A stretch of 64,000 nucleotides of DNA from Pseudoips prasinana (GCA_951640165.1 OX621263.1:10918001-10982000); one strand, 5' to 3'. Positions 1 through 9,718 are shown, counted from the first letter of the stretch. Numbers and translations: made by a program. The notes: a model not told the origin generated them from the letters alone.

Positions 1-142
1 AATTTAAAAATCTTTGTTTAACAAAATATAAAAACGAAATAAAAAAATAAGTAATAAATATAAGTTACGTTCTAATAATCTATCTGTACCTCGATACCTA
101 CCTGTCGGGCCGAAAGTGATTTTAAGACTTTTCTTAACTTAA

Positions 143-235
143 AGGAGTTACAAGGTTTCTAAAGAGTCGGTAAGGCGCTAATTATGCACCTGACGTTGCA
201 AGCGTTCATAGGCTACGGTGACCACTTACCATCGG
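143..235 (+). repeat. Dispersed repeat, copy 1
   Basis: This segment shares about 60 bp nearly identical with 519-555 and its flanks (GCAAGCGTTCATAGGCTACG, then ACCACTTACCATCGG). The family is unnamed and no coding is seen. It runs into 13 consecutive G residues at 234-246, which separate it from a SINE fragment. Confidence 0.6.
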
Positions 236-246
236 GGGGGGGGGGG

Positions 247-421
247 ACAGATATTTGTGTGCATTCATATGTTTGTTTGTCCTGGGTGTAATTATCTATA
301 TAAATATGTATTTACAAAAGAGAAGTAGTATATCAGTTATCTGGTTCCCATAGTACAAGCTCTGCTTAGTTTTGGGATCAGATGGTCGTTGTAAATTATG
401 TCCCAGGATATTATTATAATG
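247..421 (+). repeat. SINE-C fragment (3' part)
   Basis: This matches the body of the tRNA-derived SINE-C seen in full at 24418-24695: GGACAGATATTTGTGTG, then the TTGGGATCAGATGG block, then TGTCCCAGGATATTATTATA at the 3' end. The tRNA-like head is missing. Confidence 0.65.
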
Positions 422-470
422 GGTACTGTCTAAACCATTTATTCAAGGCTTTTTAATTTTTTCATAGTTA

Positions 471-596
471 AAAGAGTTATAAGGTTTCTAAAGGGTTGGT
501 AACGCGCCCTGGTGTTGCAAGCGTTCATAGGCTACGGTGACCACTTACCATCGGTTGGGCGTATGCTTGTTTGCCGACTAAGATGTATAAAAAGAA
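471..596 (+). repeat. Dispersed repeat, copy 2
   Basis: Second copy of the repeat at 143-235. It continues further, with GGGCGTATGCTTGTTTGCCG downstream, so the family is longer than copy 1 shows. Confidence 0.6.
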
Positions 597-603
597 AGTA
601 TAA

Positions 604-838
604 TATAATAATAATATCTAGGGACAATGTCACACAGATCATCCTAGCCCCAAACTAAGCAAAGCTTGTACTATGGGTACCAGGCGACGATATAGATAAA
701 TACTTATATACATAGAAAACATCCATGACTCAGAAACAAATATTCGTGCTCATCACTCAAATATTTGCACTTACCGGGATTCGTACCCAGGACCACCAGC
801 TTCGTAGGCAGGAGCACTACCAACTAGGCTACGGTGAC
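604..838 (-). repeat. tRNA-derived SINE-B
   Basis: Read on the minus strand this has a tRNA-like head: box A-like TAGCCTAGTTGGTAGTGC, and box B-like GGGTACGAATCCCGG with one change from GGTTCGAATCC. The body is AAATATTTG...CTGAGTCATGGATG and the tail is ATTATTATTA. Sister copies lie at 18510-18765 and 19010-19258. It is not a functional tRNA gene because no acceptor stem forms. Confidence 0.8.
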
Positions 839-884
839 CGTCATAGTATAAGTATAATGTGACCGTCATAGTATAAGTATAATG

Positions 885-1015
885 ATCTATTGTATGATCT
901 CCACAAAGGTCTCCCCAAAAGGTCCCCCAATTGCCAGTCTTACTTTAGCCACCTCCAGCAGCTTCCAGCGACCCTCACAAGATCATAACTCCACCCTGTA
1001 GTCCACCCTGCTCAC
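885..1015 (-). pseudogene. RTE-type LINE 3' fragment
   Basis: The strand-reversed sequence resembles the C-terminal coding end of the RTE-like element at 57660-58040: CTCCACAAAGGTCTCCCC..., then CAGCTTCCAGCGACCCTCACAAGATCAT. It carries indels and is non-coding. From about 1016 to 1160 nothing further is recognised. Confidence 0.5.
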
Positions 1016-1159
1016 GCTGCTTTAGGAAACAAGTATGTATTACGCACTCGTAAGTTCTGCCCATTAAAACTCCGAGATATTTTCCACACACAATATTTAA
1101 TCGAACAGAGTAACGTTCTCATCTACTGTCGTACAAAGAATGCCTCTTTAGTTTTTTTT

Positions 1160-1732
1160 TATCTTGACGCGTGCAGTTGTCCTCTCGGCTTTTAATACTT
1201 CATCGGACAGTAGGGGTGAGCGTGGGCTCTAACCGCCTAGCAAATACAAAACTACAAACTAAGTACCCGCGCCGGAGGGCACCTCCTGTGGGGTTCGAAC
1301 CTGGGCTCTGGGCGGATACTGGCGGGGAGAGGGCGAGAGATCGTGATTTTTGTGCAACTGTCGCTCTACGTTAATGCGCGACGCGGGCCTCGCTTCCTGT
1401 TTAGGTCCGGAGCGGGCATTTCATCGGATCGAGCCTTTTTAATAATTGAATAATGCTCCTACCCTATTTATATTTTTATCAGTGACAACCACTTGAAAGT
1501 CTAATATCGATTAATAATAGTTTTAAGATGTAAAATAATTAAAGAATTATCATAGTAATTAATAAAATGATAATCACTAATTAAATAAATAAGCACAATG
1601 TAGATATATTATTATAACATAGCAGCTACGTCATAACCGCTGCGCGGCTATTGAGTACTTGATAACATATGATTCAAAGTGGTCTCAATCACTTAAACAA
1701 CGTAATTTAGCGATGAAAAAGGTTAGTCATGT
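1160..1732. other. Unassigned stretch, GC-rich then AT-rich
   Basis: 1160-1440 is relatively GC-rich (GCGCCGGAGGGCACC, GGTCCGGAGCGGGC) and looks like a degraded transposon piece, but no protein or structure was recognised. 1440-1732 is AT-rich with no feature seen. Confidence 0.3.
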
Positions 1733-1978
1733 AGATGCTCTCACCAGCCCGTAAGTGATCGGCGAGGTTAAGCAACTAGGCTCGCGGTTATCCATAGATG
1801 GGTGATCGCTAAAGTGGTTTAATTTCTGAGCGTCTCCGTGTTTCGGAGGCCACGTTAAGCTGTCGATCCCGGTTGTAGTCATTACACAACAGTCGTTAAG
1901 TCATGTCAGAGGCCTATTGGGTGGCTTGAATAACTCTGACACTAGGTAATCACTGCCCATACATACTATAAGTAAGTA
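1733..1978 (+). repeat. 5S rRNA-derived SINE (SINE-5S)
   Basis: The head GATCGGCGAGGTTAAGCAAC...CCATAGATGGGTGATCGC matches the internal promoter region of 5S rRNA: box A (GTTAAGCA) and the intermediate/box C block (GGATGGGTGACCGC in 5S). The rest is a unique body (TTTAATTTCTGAGCGTCTCC...) ending ACTGCCCATAC with a TAAG-rich tail. Other copies, several interrupted, are at 3605-3868, 18170-18970, 35490-36625, 49793-49850 and 57578-58435. It is a Pol III-type retroposon, not a 5S gene. Confidence 0.75.
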
Positions 1979-2440
1979 TATACAATGATGTCCTCCCAGA
2001 CGTATCCGTCGACGGTGACACCCTAAGCTTGTGTTGGCCTGAGCCCTTGCATGTGCGCATGCGTGACTAACAAAGCCAAACTTGCTTTTGAAAGTCCTGT
2101 TGCAAGAAGTACACTAAAGAGACCCACTTGAACAAAATCCATTCTAATCATAACAATAAGTCTTCACATATTTACATACCACAGATTGACCTCACCACCT
2201 GCCACAGATTCACTCACACACGCACACACTCACTCACACAATAAGCGATATTAGTTTTATGTCATACAGTAAACTGTTTAGAAGTTCCGGAGAGAGCCTG
2301 GAGTTCTGTACTAGGTCTCGACCTAGTTCAGACTCCAGACTCTCGCAAGGACCGATTTATAGCAACGAAAATGATTAACTAGATATTTTTTATTTGTAAA
2401 TTCCTTGTGATATGTAAATAAACATATTATTATTATTAAA
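1979..2440 (+). repeat. Probable retroposon 3' UTR, (ATT)n tail
   Basis: No ORF is present. The stretch contains a CACACA-rich section (2205-2240) and ends AAATAAACATATTATTATTATTAAAAG, a polyadenylation-like signal followed by a short ATT repeat as in 5'-truncated LINEs. The element itself was not identified. Confidence 0.4.
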
Positions 2441-2489
2441 AGTTAACCATATAATAAATTTTAAAATTCCAATTGAAAAGGTAAGTACC

Positions 2490-2972
2490 AGCAAACGATT
2501 TAAACTCCTCCTTCTCTTAGCTCGAAAAACAAATGAAAGTCAAGCTCAGATATACCGGAGGAAGAATTATCTTCACACACATTCACCACTATTCCATCAG
2601 CTATATTGTACTCATAGCAGGCCTGGGATTCATTGCTCACGTAGCAATGAATCCCAGGCCTGCTATGAGTTGTAGAGAAGAGGAAGTTGCAACATGTGTG
2701 CAAGATCGGCTGCTCGTGGTCGTGAAAGGCCATTACGGGAGTCGCTGCAATTACCTGCGCCAGCGCCGAGAATTACCAGACGACAACCAGCTTCACTTTT
2801 CTTTTCCGGAACTAGCATCAAGAGCTTCAAGACGGGCATGCTCGAAGTTTTCTAAGCTTGATTTCACAGCAGCTCGCCATTCTCTCCTCTGAGTAGCAAG
2901 CCTCTCCCACGAGTTGCTGGATATGGTGGTAGCAGTTAGGTGGCGCATCAGGACATCCTTATAATAGTAAGT
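2490..2972 (-). pseudogene. Decayed LINE coding fragment
   Basis: The minus strand reads a coding-like segment at about 2960-2780: residues SSNSWERLATQRREWRAAVK, then a charged helix FEHARLEALDA. This resembles the extreme C-terminus of LINE reverse transcriptase polyproteins of Lepidoptera. Stops and a frameshift break it near 2790. A perfect fold-back (2610-2670) interrupts the downstream part. Confidence 0.45.
2610..2670. repeat. Perfect 28-bp fold-back palindrome
   Basis: The 28-bp arm 2610-2637 (ACTCATAGCAGGCCTGGGAT...) is exactly reverse-complemented at 2643-2670, with a 5-base loop CACGT. No transposon termini are recognised at its ends. Confidence 0.95.
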
Positions 2973-3337
2973 CTTCCTAGCCGAATTTCGGCCACGGTGG
3001 CCAGTCTCAACAGAGATTAGCTATCTGCGCGGGACATTTTATAGTGCTCAAGTGTGTGCGCAAACACAGGAGCACTTTCTATTCCATCACTCTTATGATC
3101 CGATAGGACGTCTACGCGACACGACCGGAAAGAGGTCAGGTACAGGACCGTCGGCTTTACGTGATCTCCGAGGCACGGGGTATAATACCGCTAACTCCCA
3201 GATTTCGGGCTGATGCTCAGAAATGTTTCTTTTTTACAGAAAAGTCCCAAAATCACTATTTGGCCCGACCCGGGATTTGAACCCCGGACTTCATTCTCTG
3301 TGGGTGAACACGCTACCGCTAGACCAACGAGGCAGTC
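2973..3337 (-). repeat. tRNA-derived SINE-D, near full length
   Basis: On the minus strand: tRNA-like head with box A TTGGTCTAGCGGTAGCG and box B GGTTCAAATCCCGG, then GTCGGGCC, an A-rich spacer, CAGCCCGAAATCTGGGAG, CGTGCCTCGGAGATCACG, GTGTTTGCGCACACACTTG, and the 3' end CCGTGGCCGAAATTCGGCTAGG. Length is about 365 bp. Other copies: 9778-10147, 10386-10515, 13880-14312, 15660-16975 and 19428-20127. Confidence 0.8.
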
Positions 3338-3417
3338 AAAAGTCACATCCTTATAACGCAAGTAGTTACCTGTGAATACGGCGACAATGATCACCACCAC
3401 CGTTATCACCATCAAAG

Positions 3418-3940
3418 CAGGGGCTCTACCGGCTAAGTCGCCGAACATCGATTTCTTAAATGGCGTTCAAATAAATAAAGGTTAAAAATGACTAAATCAA
3501 TCATTAAATCGGCTTCCATGAGCACATGTAACGTCTTAAATGGTCCGGAATCGATTGTCAACGTTGAAGCCGATTTAACGATTGATTAAGTCATTTTTAA
3601 CCATGCTTGCTTGCTTATCGTATGGGCAGTGGTAACCCTAGTGTCAGAGTTGTTCAAGCCGGCCATTAGGCCTCTGACATGGCTTAACGACTGTTGTCTA
3701 ATGACTACAACCGGGACCGACAGCTTAACGTGCCCTCCGAAGCACGGAGACGCTCAGAAATTAAACCACTTTGGCGGTCACCCATCTATGGACTGACCGC
3801 CAGCGTAGTTGCCTTAACCTCGCCGATCGCTTACAGACCGGTGAGAGCATCTAGCTATGAGCGCCTCCTTTTTAACCATTATTTATTTGAACGCCATTTA
3901 AGAAATCGATGTTCAGCGACTTTGCCGGTAGAGCCCTAGG
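3418..3940. mobile_element. MITE-1 (palindromic), interrupted
   Basis: Long inverted arms start and end with GGGGCTCTACCGGCTAAGTC and its complement. The inner arms are AACGCCATTTAAGAAATCGAT and CAATCGTTAAATCGGCTTC. The element lacks coding capacity. It is split by a SINE-5S at 3605-3868 that left an 11-bp duplication (TTTTTAACCAT). Sister copies: 18324-18822, 34767-35005, 37827-37953 (half), 55327-55568 and 58158-58400. Confidence 0.8.
3605..3868 (-). repeat. SINE-5S inserted in MITE-1
   Basis: Full-length 5S-derived SINE in reverse. The tail GCTTGCTTGCTTATCG lies at the left and the 5S-like head (GACCGCC...CGCCGATCGC...ACCGGTGAGAGC) at the right. It is flanked by the target duplication TTTTTAACCAT at 3594-3604 and 3869-3879. 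Confidence 0.85.
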
Positions 3941-3984
3941 GAAAACAAAAATCAAAATGATTAACTATTGAGATTACGCCGCTG

Positions 3985-4207
3985 AAAGTATAATGTTATT
4001 TTGGACAAAATACCGTGTTATGTACAGACGCCAGCACATCCAGCTACACCAATCTGCCAAATTTCTTTCATAGATTTTCAACTTTATGGCATAAGCATAA
4101 GGTCCACTTTCAATTGGGGAAATTTGACAGACTTGGGTAGCTTGATGTGCGGCGTCTGTACACGGTGTTTCGTTTGGACAGTTGTGTCCAAAATAACATT
4201 ATACTTT
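3985..4207. mobile_element. Small TIR element enclosing MITE-2
   Basis: AAAGTATAATGTTATTTTGG at 3985 is reverse-complemented at the right end (4185-4207) to give 23-bp outer TIRs. Inside lies a complete MITE-2 copy (4021-4161) that is itself palindromic, so this is either a MITE within a MITE or one long multi-arm palindrome. Confidence 0.65.
4021..4161. mobile_element. MITE-2 (palindromic, about 140 bp)
   Basis: Ends are GTACAGACGCCAGCACATCC and its complement. The arms contain CCCAATCTGTCAAATTTC and its complement. The centre has TTATGGCATAAGCATAAGG. Other copies: 15437-15577, 26083-26199, 37987-38090, 53302-53440 and 55893-55974 (half). Confidence 0.75.
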
Positions 4208-4396
4208 AAAGACGTTTTATTGTTATTAAAGTTATTCTTTGAATAACTTGTTTAAACATTAACATTATATTGCCTCGTGTTTCTGTTGTATACTGAATAA
4301 ATTGTACGATTGACTAATTTATAGACAACAGGTATGTTAAAATTTAGATGGTATTAATTAGTCTCATTAACCTTGAAATTTTAGCATAGTTGTATA

Positions 4397-4570
4397 TCTT
4401 ACAAATATTATAAATGCGAAAGTTTGTGAGTATGCATGTTTGTTACTCTTTCACGCTAAATCTACCGAACGGATTTTGATTAATCTGTGTAGTAATATAG
4501 CTTATATATTCGAATAAAACAAGCCAAAATTATAAAGCTTAACGCGGGTGAAAGCGCTGGGCACAACTAG
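4397..4570 (+). mobile_element. Non-autonomous Helitron, 174 bp
   Basis: Starts TCTTACAAATATTATAAATGCG, continues GAAAGTTTGTGAG and CGGATTTTGAT, and ends AACGCGGGTGAAAGCGC...CACAACTAG followed by T. The TC...CTAG|T ends and the 3' GC-rich hairpin are the Helitron hallmarks. Confidence 0.8.
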
Positions 4571-4917
4571 TCTCCCCGCCACCCGCGCGGTGTGCGGATG
4601 TCATTTCGTGCGTTCTAAACTCGAATATATCATAATAAATCATTAAACCAAACTTTTATCGCAAATAATACCACTATTACGTGAATAACATCAATTAACC
4701 ATAAAGTGAATTATCATCTCAAAGCAGTGACTAAGTGAAACCAGTAAAACATTTATTAGAAATAATTAAGAAAACCTAACAAAGTGCAGTGACTTGCAAA
4801 TGTGATGTGCAAAGGTGAACGACCTACACACCGTGCCTTTCACTTTCAAGGTCATTCCCTACACAGTAATAAAGTATACTACTTAGTACTCGTCTTTTTC
4901 GCAAACATAAACTAAGC

Positions 4918-5000
4918 GATTCTGGCCTAGCGGCCAAAGCGTCAACTATACCGCACTGCTGTCTAAGAGGTCGACGGTTCGTGCCCTACAAGTTGCAAAA
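4918..5000 (+). promoter_or_regulatory. tRNA-like stretch in LINE 5' UTR
   Basis: GATTCTGGCCTAGCGGCCAAAGCG resembles a box A and GGTTCGTGCCC a degenerate box B, spaced as in a tRNA-like promoter, ending about 36 bp before ORF1. It may be a fossil SINE head incorporated into the 5' UTR or chance similarity. Confidence 0.25.
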
Positions 5001-5035
5001 GTTTTTGTCAATTATTAAAGATATTATTATCAAAA

Positions 5036-6508
5036 ATGGATGAACATGTAACGTTTAGAAATCGCCAAGACAACAGTTACAACTCAATGTTCGATACTTC
5101 TGATACGAGTACTTCGTCTTCAAAGGATATGACAATGTTAAGTGAACCAAACATATCTGTTAGTCAAGGAAGCCAAGAAGAATTACACAAACTTACCTAT
5201 GAATTGCAAATAGCAAACAATGAAATCGACAACCTAAACTTGGAAGTAACGAGTCTTAAGAACGAGCTACAAAAATGTAATAATATCATAAACAATTATA
5301 AAAAAGTTCATTTTGAAGACAGCAATATTATGATGACCCCCATTAGCAGGAGACGAAAAAAATCTAGGATCTGCCATAACACAAATGATATTCTTCTCCA
5401 TAGTTCAAAAAAACTAAAGGAAAAGATAAATTTGAATACAGAAATATCCACTCTAAAAACTGAATTAGACAATTATAAAATAAATATCGAACAAAGTAAA
5501 AGAAAAGAAAACTTCGAAAGTTTAACTCCAAAATCAAATAGGAAGAGGAATAGACTATCCACTCACGACAAAAACCGACTGTCTTTGACAACTTCCCCTC
5601 CGACTGTAAAACCTGGATTTTCAACATCGTCCAACGACCATGTATCGCCCAGTAAAGTCCACTATACGCACAACCAGGCCGCATCATTCCATACGCAAAT
5701 AAATGTTTCCCATTCAGAAATTGTCACTAAACCACCAATCCCACGGGAAGACATTCAAGAAGCGAAATTATCGTATTTGAGTGGAAGAACAAATGATTTA
5801 AATTCCATAACTGACTGTTACCATAATACTTCTACGAATACCACTACCACAATCAGCTCAACCAGAATACAATTACCTCGACCAAACACAGTAACCGACA
5901 AAGAATTGACTACACCCAAGATTTCATATAGGATTATAAATAATTCACAAGCACATAAAAAAAAGGTGATTGTACTAGCTGATGGTCAGGGTAGGAACAT
6001 TCGTAAAGTACTACAAAAACTGCTTGGTGATCAATTCCTGGTAGTATGCTACTGGAAACCTGGCGCTAAACTTAGTGACTTAATAAATTCCTATAATTTT
6101 AATAATCTCAGTAAGAGTGACTATTTAATCTTATTGACAGGTACTAATGAATGTAACCCTCTTGACTTTCAAATTGAATTGGGTATGTGGCTAAAAAATA
6201 TAAATCACTACAACGTCTTAATATCTCAAATACCATTTAATCGCTATTTAAATCACAATAAATTGAATGACTTGTTACGTTTAATGTGTTATAAATATAA
6301 TAAGTTATTTGTAGACATGGGTTATGGGCAGTTTGTTCCCAATAATTATCATTTTACTGTTAATATCTGTAGATTCTTGTTGAAAGAAATCTTACATATT
6401 GACTACAAACTAAGATATGAATTTTTTACATTAGAAAACAGAATGTTGCCTACATTAAGACTGAACCAATCAACTCAAACAAATGATTCATCTCATAATT
6501 ACCATTGA
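5036..6508 (+). CDS. LINE ORF1 protein: coiled coil plus SGNH-hydrolase-like domain
   Basis: This is a 490-residue protein with an ATG start. Residues about 49-92 form a coiled coil rich in Leu/Asn/Glu. Residues 100-300 are low-complexity and basic/Ser-rich. Residues about 311-460 look like the SGNH/GDSL esterase-like domain found in CR1-type ORF1 proteins: VIVLADGQGR in the position of the usual GDSHGR block, and LLTGTNECN in the GTND block. The nucleophile Ser appears replaced (DGQGR), so catalysis is doubtful. Such proteins are thought to bind RNA in the retrotransposition particle. After the TGA at 6506-6508 the same frame stays open to TAA at 6650-6652 and repeats a DQSTQT-like motif, so the TGA may be a premature stop. 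It lies upstream of and overlapping the ORF2 frame. Confidence 0.85.
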   Translation: MDEHVTFRNRQDNSYNSMFDTSDTSTSSSKDMTMLSEPNISVSQGSQEELHKLTYELQIANNEIDNLNLEVTSLKNELQKCNNIINNYKKVHFEDSNIMMTPISRRRKKSRICHNTNDILLHSSKKLKEKINLNTEISTLKTELDNYKINIEQSKRKENFESLTPKSNRKRNRLSTHDKNRLSLTTSPPTVKPGFSTSSNDHVSPSKVHYTHNQAASFHTQINVSHSEIVTKPPIPREDIQEAKLSYLSGRTNDLNSITDCYHNTSTNTTTTISSTRIQLPRPNTVTDKELTTPKISYRIINNSQAHKKKVIVLADGQGRNIRKVLQKLLGDQFLVVCYWKPGAKLSDLINSYNFNNLSKSDYLILLTGTNECNPLDFQIELGMWLKNINHYNVLISQIPFNRYLNHNKLNDLLRLMCYKYNKLFVDMGYGQFVPNNYHFTVNICRFLLKEILHIDYKLRYEFFTLENRMLPTLRLNQSTQTNDSSHNYH

Positions 6509-6644
6509 ATCGACTTATTACCTAACAAGATAAAAAATATTACTGACCAATCAACCCAAACTAGTAACGTATCTAATATATCAAATAATGTAAACCCTGA
6601 CTCGCTAGAAAATAAGAATTTAACAGAAAATAACTTGTTTTTTC

Positions 6645-9509
6645 GTGTATAATTTCATTAATATATTTCATCAAAATATAAATGGCTTGATTAATAAATC
6701 GGACCTGCTCACACTACATATAGAAGAACTTTTAAATAGATCACTTAATTTAGATTTAATTTGTATAACAGAACACAACATGACATATGGAGACCACGAA
6801 CACTTATACATACTTAACTATGAGCTAGCAACCTTTTCAATGAGGAATTCACGAAGTGGAGGTTCTTGCATATTAATAAGTAGATACCATAAATATAAAA
6901 CAATCGATCTACAAAAATTCTGTGTTCCCAACATTATTGAGTGCTGTGCAGTAGAATTGGAAATCCATCAGTTGATTGTGGTCTGTATTTATAGACCCCC
7001 TCGAACAGATAATAATTCCTTCGAAATATTTATTAACAAACTAGAAGGCATTCTATTCTTATGCAGTAAAAATTGTAATAAAAAGATTGTCCTCTGTGGC
7101 GACTTTAATGTGGATACTTTAACTAAGTCTAAGATATCTAGTGATTTCTGTAATCTACTCATGAACTTTAACATGAAAATAGGCATACAGCAGCCCACAC
7201 GGCTAGCAAGTGGTAAATGTATCGATAACATAATGCACAATATAAGAGGAAGTAAATGTGAAGTTCTTGATCTGGCGTTATCTGACCACACTGCCCAAGT
7301 AATAAAGTGTCCTGTGAAAAAAACCTGTTCCACTAATCATTGGTACATTTTCAAACGTGACTACTTACCTGAAAATGTTTCAAAATTTTGTGACTGCCTT
7401 AATAGCTTTAGTTTTAGTGACGTATTTCAAAGTACTAATGCGAAGGAAGCATTTAATTCTTTCTATGATCTATTCATACTTTTTTACAACCTATGCTTTC
7501 CTATTCAGAAGAAAAGAATTATGCTTCGTAAAAAGCCGACATGGATTACTAAAGGATTAAAAAAAAGTTGTAAACGAAAAAGGGAACTGTTATGGCAACT
7601 AAGAAAAGTTCCAAATGCTAAAAATGAACAACTGTTTAAATTACATTCAAACCGGTTAAAGAAAATCATTAATTTAACTCAGATGTCTCAAAATGTATAT
7701 ATGATTAGCAATGCTAAAAACAAATGTAAAGCATCCTGGAAAATTATAAACAGAAATAAAATCAATTATCCGAAAGAAACGATACCTACAAATATAAGAG
7801 TAAACGACATGCATATTACTGATCCCCAGACTATAGCAAATATCTTTAATAATTATTTTATTGACATTACTAATAATACTAATCTTAATACGGTTTTGAC
7901 AAATTATTCTAACATTGACATTAATAGTAATTCCATATTTATTCCACCCACGACATATCTTGACATTCTTAATATAATTAATTCCCTCAGTGACACTAAA
8001 AGCCATGGATATGATAGTATAACAACTAGCATAGTTAAAAAAGTGTCTTCTCACATAGCACCAGTAATGAGCCATATTATCAATGTATGCATTGAACACG
8101 GATATTTTCCAGAGAAACTTAAAAAGACTGTTATCAAACCTATCCATAAAAAAGGTGACAAAACGGCAATAGAGAATTACAGACCTATAGCTCTAATCCC
8201 AATATTCTCTAAAGTATTTGAGAAAGTAATCTACAACAGTCTTTATACATATTTTGAAAAATTCAACCTTATAACTAAAGTCCAATATGGGTTTCGGAGG
8301 CGGAAATCAATAAATATGGCTATTCACGAAGTTATGACCCAAATAGTTACAAACGTCGACAGAAAAATTCCAGTTGTCGCTCTATTTATGGATATGTCCA
8401 AGGCATTTGACCACGTAGACCATAATATACTCCTAAATAAATTAGAGCGATATGGAATCAGGGGTAATGCACTACAACTCATAAAATCTTACTTGACAAA
8501 TCGAATCCAAGTTACATCTGTCAAGAGAGTCAGCTTACCAACAAAAACTGATACCCTATATGAATCTAGCCCCAGAACGATTATATACGGTATTCCCCAA
8601 GGTAGCATACTTGGGCCGCTATTATTCAACATGTACATAAATGATATGCCCACCGTTTGCAATAATAAAATGATCCTTTTTGCTGATGACAGCACGATCC
8701 TATTTTCGGGTAATGATCTTCACTTATTAGAATATAATATTAACAATGATCTCAGGAACGTGATTGAATGGCTATTAAATAACAATTTAAAAATAAATCT
8801 CGACAAAACTAAAATAATGACTTTTAACCAAAAAACTAACAAACCTAACTTGACAATTAAATATGACACTAAATCAATTTCTGAAACAGATACTGCTAAA
8901 TTTCTAGGACTTATAGTAGACTGTCACTTAACTTGGAAGGATCACATAGATTATTTATGTAAAAAACTTAACCAATTTGCGTACGCTCTATACAAATTAT
9001 CGAAAATCGTAAATCGCAGCACTGTATTGGTTGCATACAATGCATATGTCGCTTCTAACATAAGATACGGCATAATTTATTGGGGTAACTCAACTGATAG
9101 AGAAATGGTTTTTAAAGCACAGAAGAAATGTATACGTTCTTTCTGCAAACTACAATCAACTGATAGCTGTGCTCCGTTCTTTCAAGAATTAAAAATATTA
9201 ACTCTACCCTCGATGTATATATTCGAAATGGGAGTATTTATAAAAGGTAATATGCATTTATTTGAATCTCTCAATTCTAGACGTCATGTACATACCATAC
9301 GCGGTGCCCCACACACCACAGCCTTATTTGCAAAAAGCGTACTTGGTATGGCATCTAAAGTATATAATAACATACCTCTGGCTATTAGGCGCAAAGAATG
9401 TCTAGAGTCATTTAAAAAATATTTGAATGAATATCTAGTGAATAAGTGTTATTACTCCATCACAGATTTCATAAATGACAAAGAGCGATACGAGGGTCCG
9501 ATCTATTAA
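6645..9509 (+). CDS. LINE ORF2: AP endonuclease and reverse transcriptase
   Basis: An open frame of 954 residues from a GTG at 6645 (the frame is open from 6615; no ATG appears until well into the endonuclease domain). The AP-type endonuclease (about 5-235) shows QNINGL, ITEH, YRPP, GDFNVD (from 152) and LSDH, which carry the metal-binding and catalytic Asn, Glu, Asp and His. The RT (about 480-760) has YRPIALIP, GFRRRKS, FMDMSKAFD, GIPQGSILGPLLF, the catalytic FADD (679-682) and FLGL. The C-terminus is the usual LINE thumb/tail (NNIPLAIRR...FKKYLNEYL). No stop or frameshift is visible. The ORF1 extension ends at TAA 6650-6652 inside the ORF2 frame, so translation could depend on termination-reinitiation or on the GTG. 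Confidence 0.92.
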   Translation: MYNFINIFHQNINGLINKSDLLTLHIEELLNRSLNLDLICITEHNMTYGDHEHLYILNYELATFSMRNSRSGGSCILISRYHKYKTIDLQKFCVPNIIECCAVELEIHQLIVVCIYRPPRTDNNSFEIFINKLEGILFLCSKNCNKKIVLCGDFNVDTLTKSKISSDFCNLLMNFNMKIGIQQPTRLASGKCIDNIMHNIRGSKCEVLDLALSDHTAQVIKCPVKKTCSTNHWYIFKRDYLPENVSKFCDCLNSFSFSDVFQSTNAKEAFNSFYDLFILFYNLCFPIQKKRIMLRKKPTWITKGLKKSCKRKRELLWQLRKVPNAKNEQLFKLHSNRLKKIINLTQMSQNVYMISNAKNKCKASWKIINRNKINYPKETIPTNIRVNDMHITDPQTIANIFNNYFIDITNNTNLNTVLTNYSNIDINSNSIFIPPTTYLDILNIINSLSDTKSHGYDSITTSIVKKVSSHIAPVMSHIINVCIEHGYFPEKLKKTVIKPIHKKGDKTAIENYRPIALIPIFSKVFEKVIYNSLYTYFEKFNLITKVQYGFRRRKSINMAIHEVMTQIVTNVDRKIPVVALFMDMSKAFDHVDHNILLNKLERYGIRGNALQLIKSYLTNRIQVTSVKRVSLPTKTDTLYESSPRTIIYGIPQGSILGPLLFNMYINDMPTVCNNKMILFADDSTILFSGNDLHLLEYNINNDLRNVIEWLLNNNLKINLDKTKIMTFNQKTNKPNLTIKYDTKSISETDTAKFLGLIVDCHLTWKDHIDYLCKKLNQFAYALYKLSKIVNRSTVLVAYNAYVASNIRYGIIYWGNSTDREMVFKAQKKCIRSFCKLQSTDSCAPFFQELKILTLPSMYIFEMGVFIKGNMHLFESLNSRRHVHTIRGAPHTTALFAKSVLGMASKVYNNIPLAIRRKECLESFKKYLNEYLVNKCYYSITDFINDKERYEGPIY

Positions 9510-9582
9510 TTTAAGACTTTTAATTGTTAACAAGAAGCTGACATAGTTTAATGAATTCCATGACTGTTATTGAATTTAATCT

Positions 9583-9640
9583 ACGTACAAAATTTAAATG
9601 TTAGAAGTATCTTATACTTCTAACAGTAAATTTTGTACGT
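9583..9640 (+). other. 3' UTR stem-loop of the LINE
   Basis: ACGTACAAAATTTA (9583-9596) pairs with TAAATTTTGTACGT (9627-9640), and TGTTAGAAGTAT (9599-9610) pairs with ATACTTCTAACA (9614-9625), with a CTT loop and a small internal bulge. A 3' hairpin before a simple-repeat tail is a known RT recognition feature of CR1/L2-type LINEs. That it does this job here is inferred. Confidence 0.85.
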
Positions 9641-9718
9641 CATTAAGTTGGCAAAACATAGCTGTTTACCTTTATACCTATAACACCCATGTAATATGTA
9701 CCTATGTTTACGAAATAA

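Noticed and set aside
1733..1850. 5S rRNA gene
   Set aside because: Only the internal promoter-like blocks match; flanks and 3' body are those of a dispersed SINE.
5364..5687. Minus-strand ORF of 107 codons
   Set aside because: Shadow of LINE ORF1; no recognisable domain. Other antisense ORFs within the LINE and BEL/Pao regions are the same.
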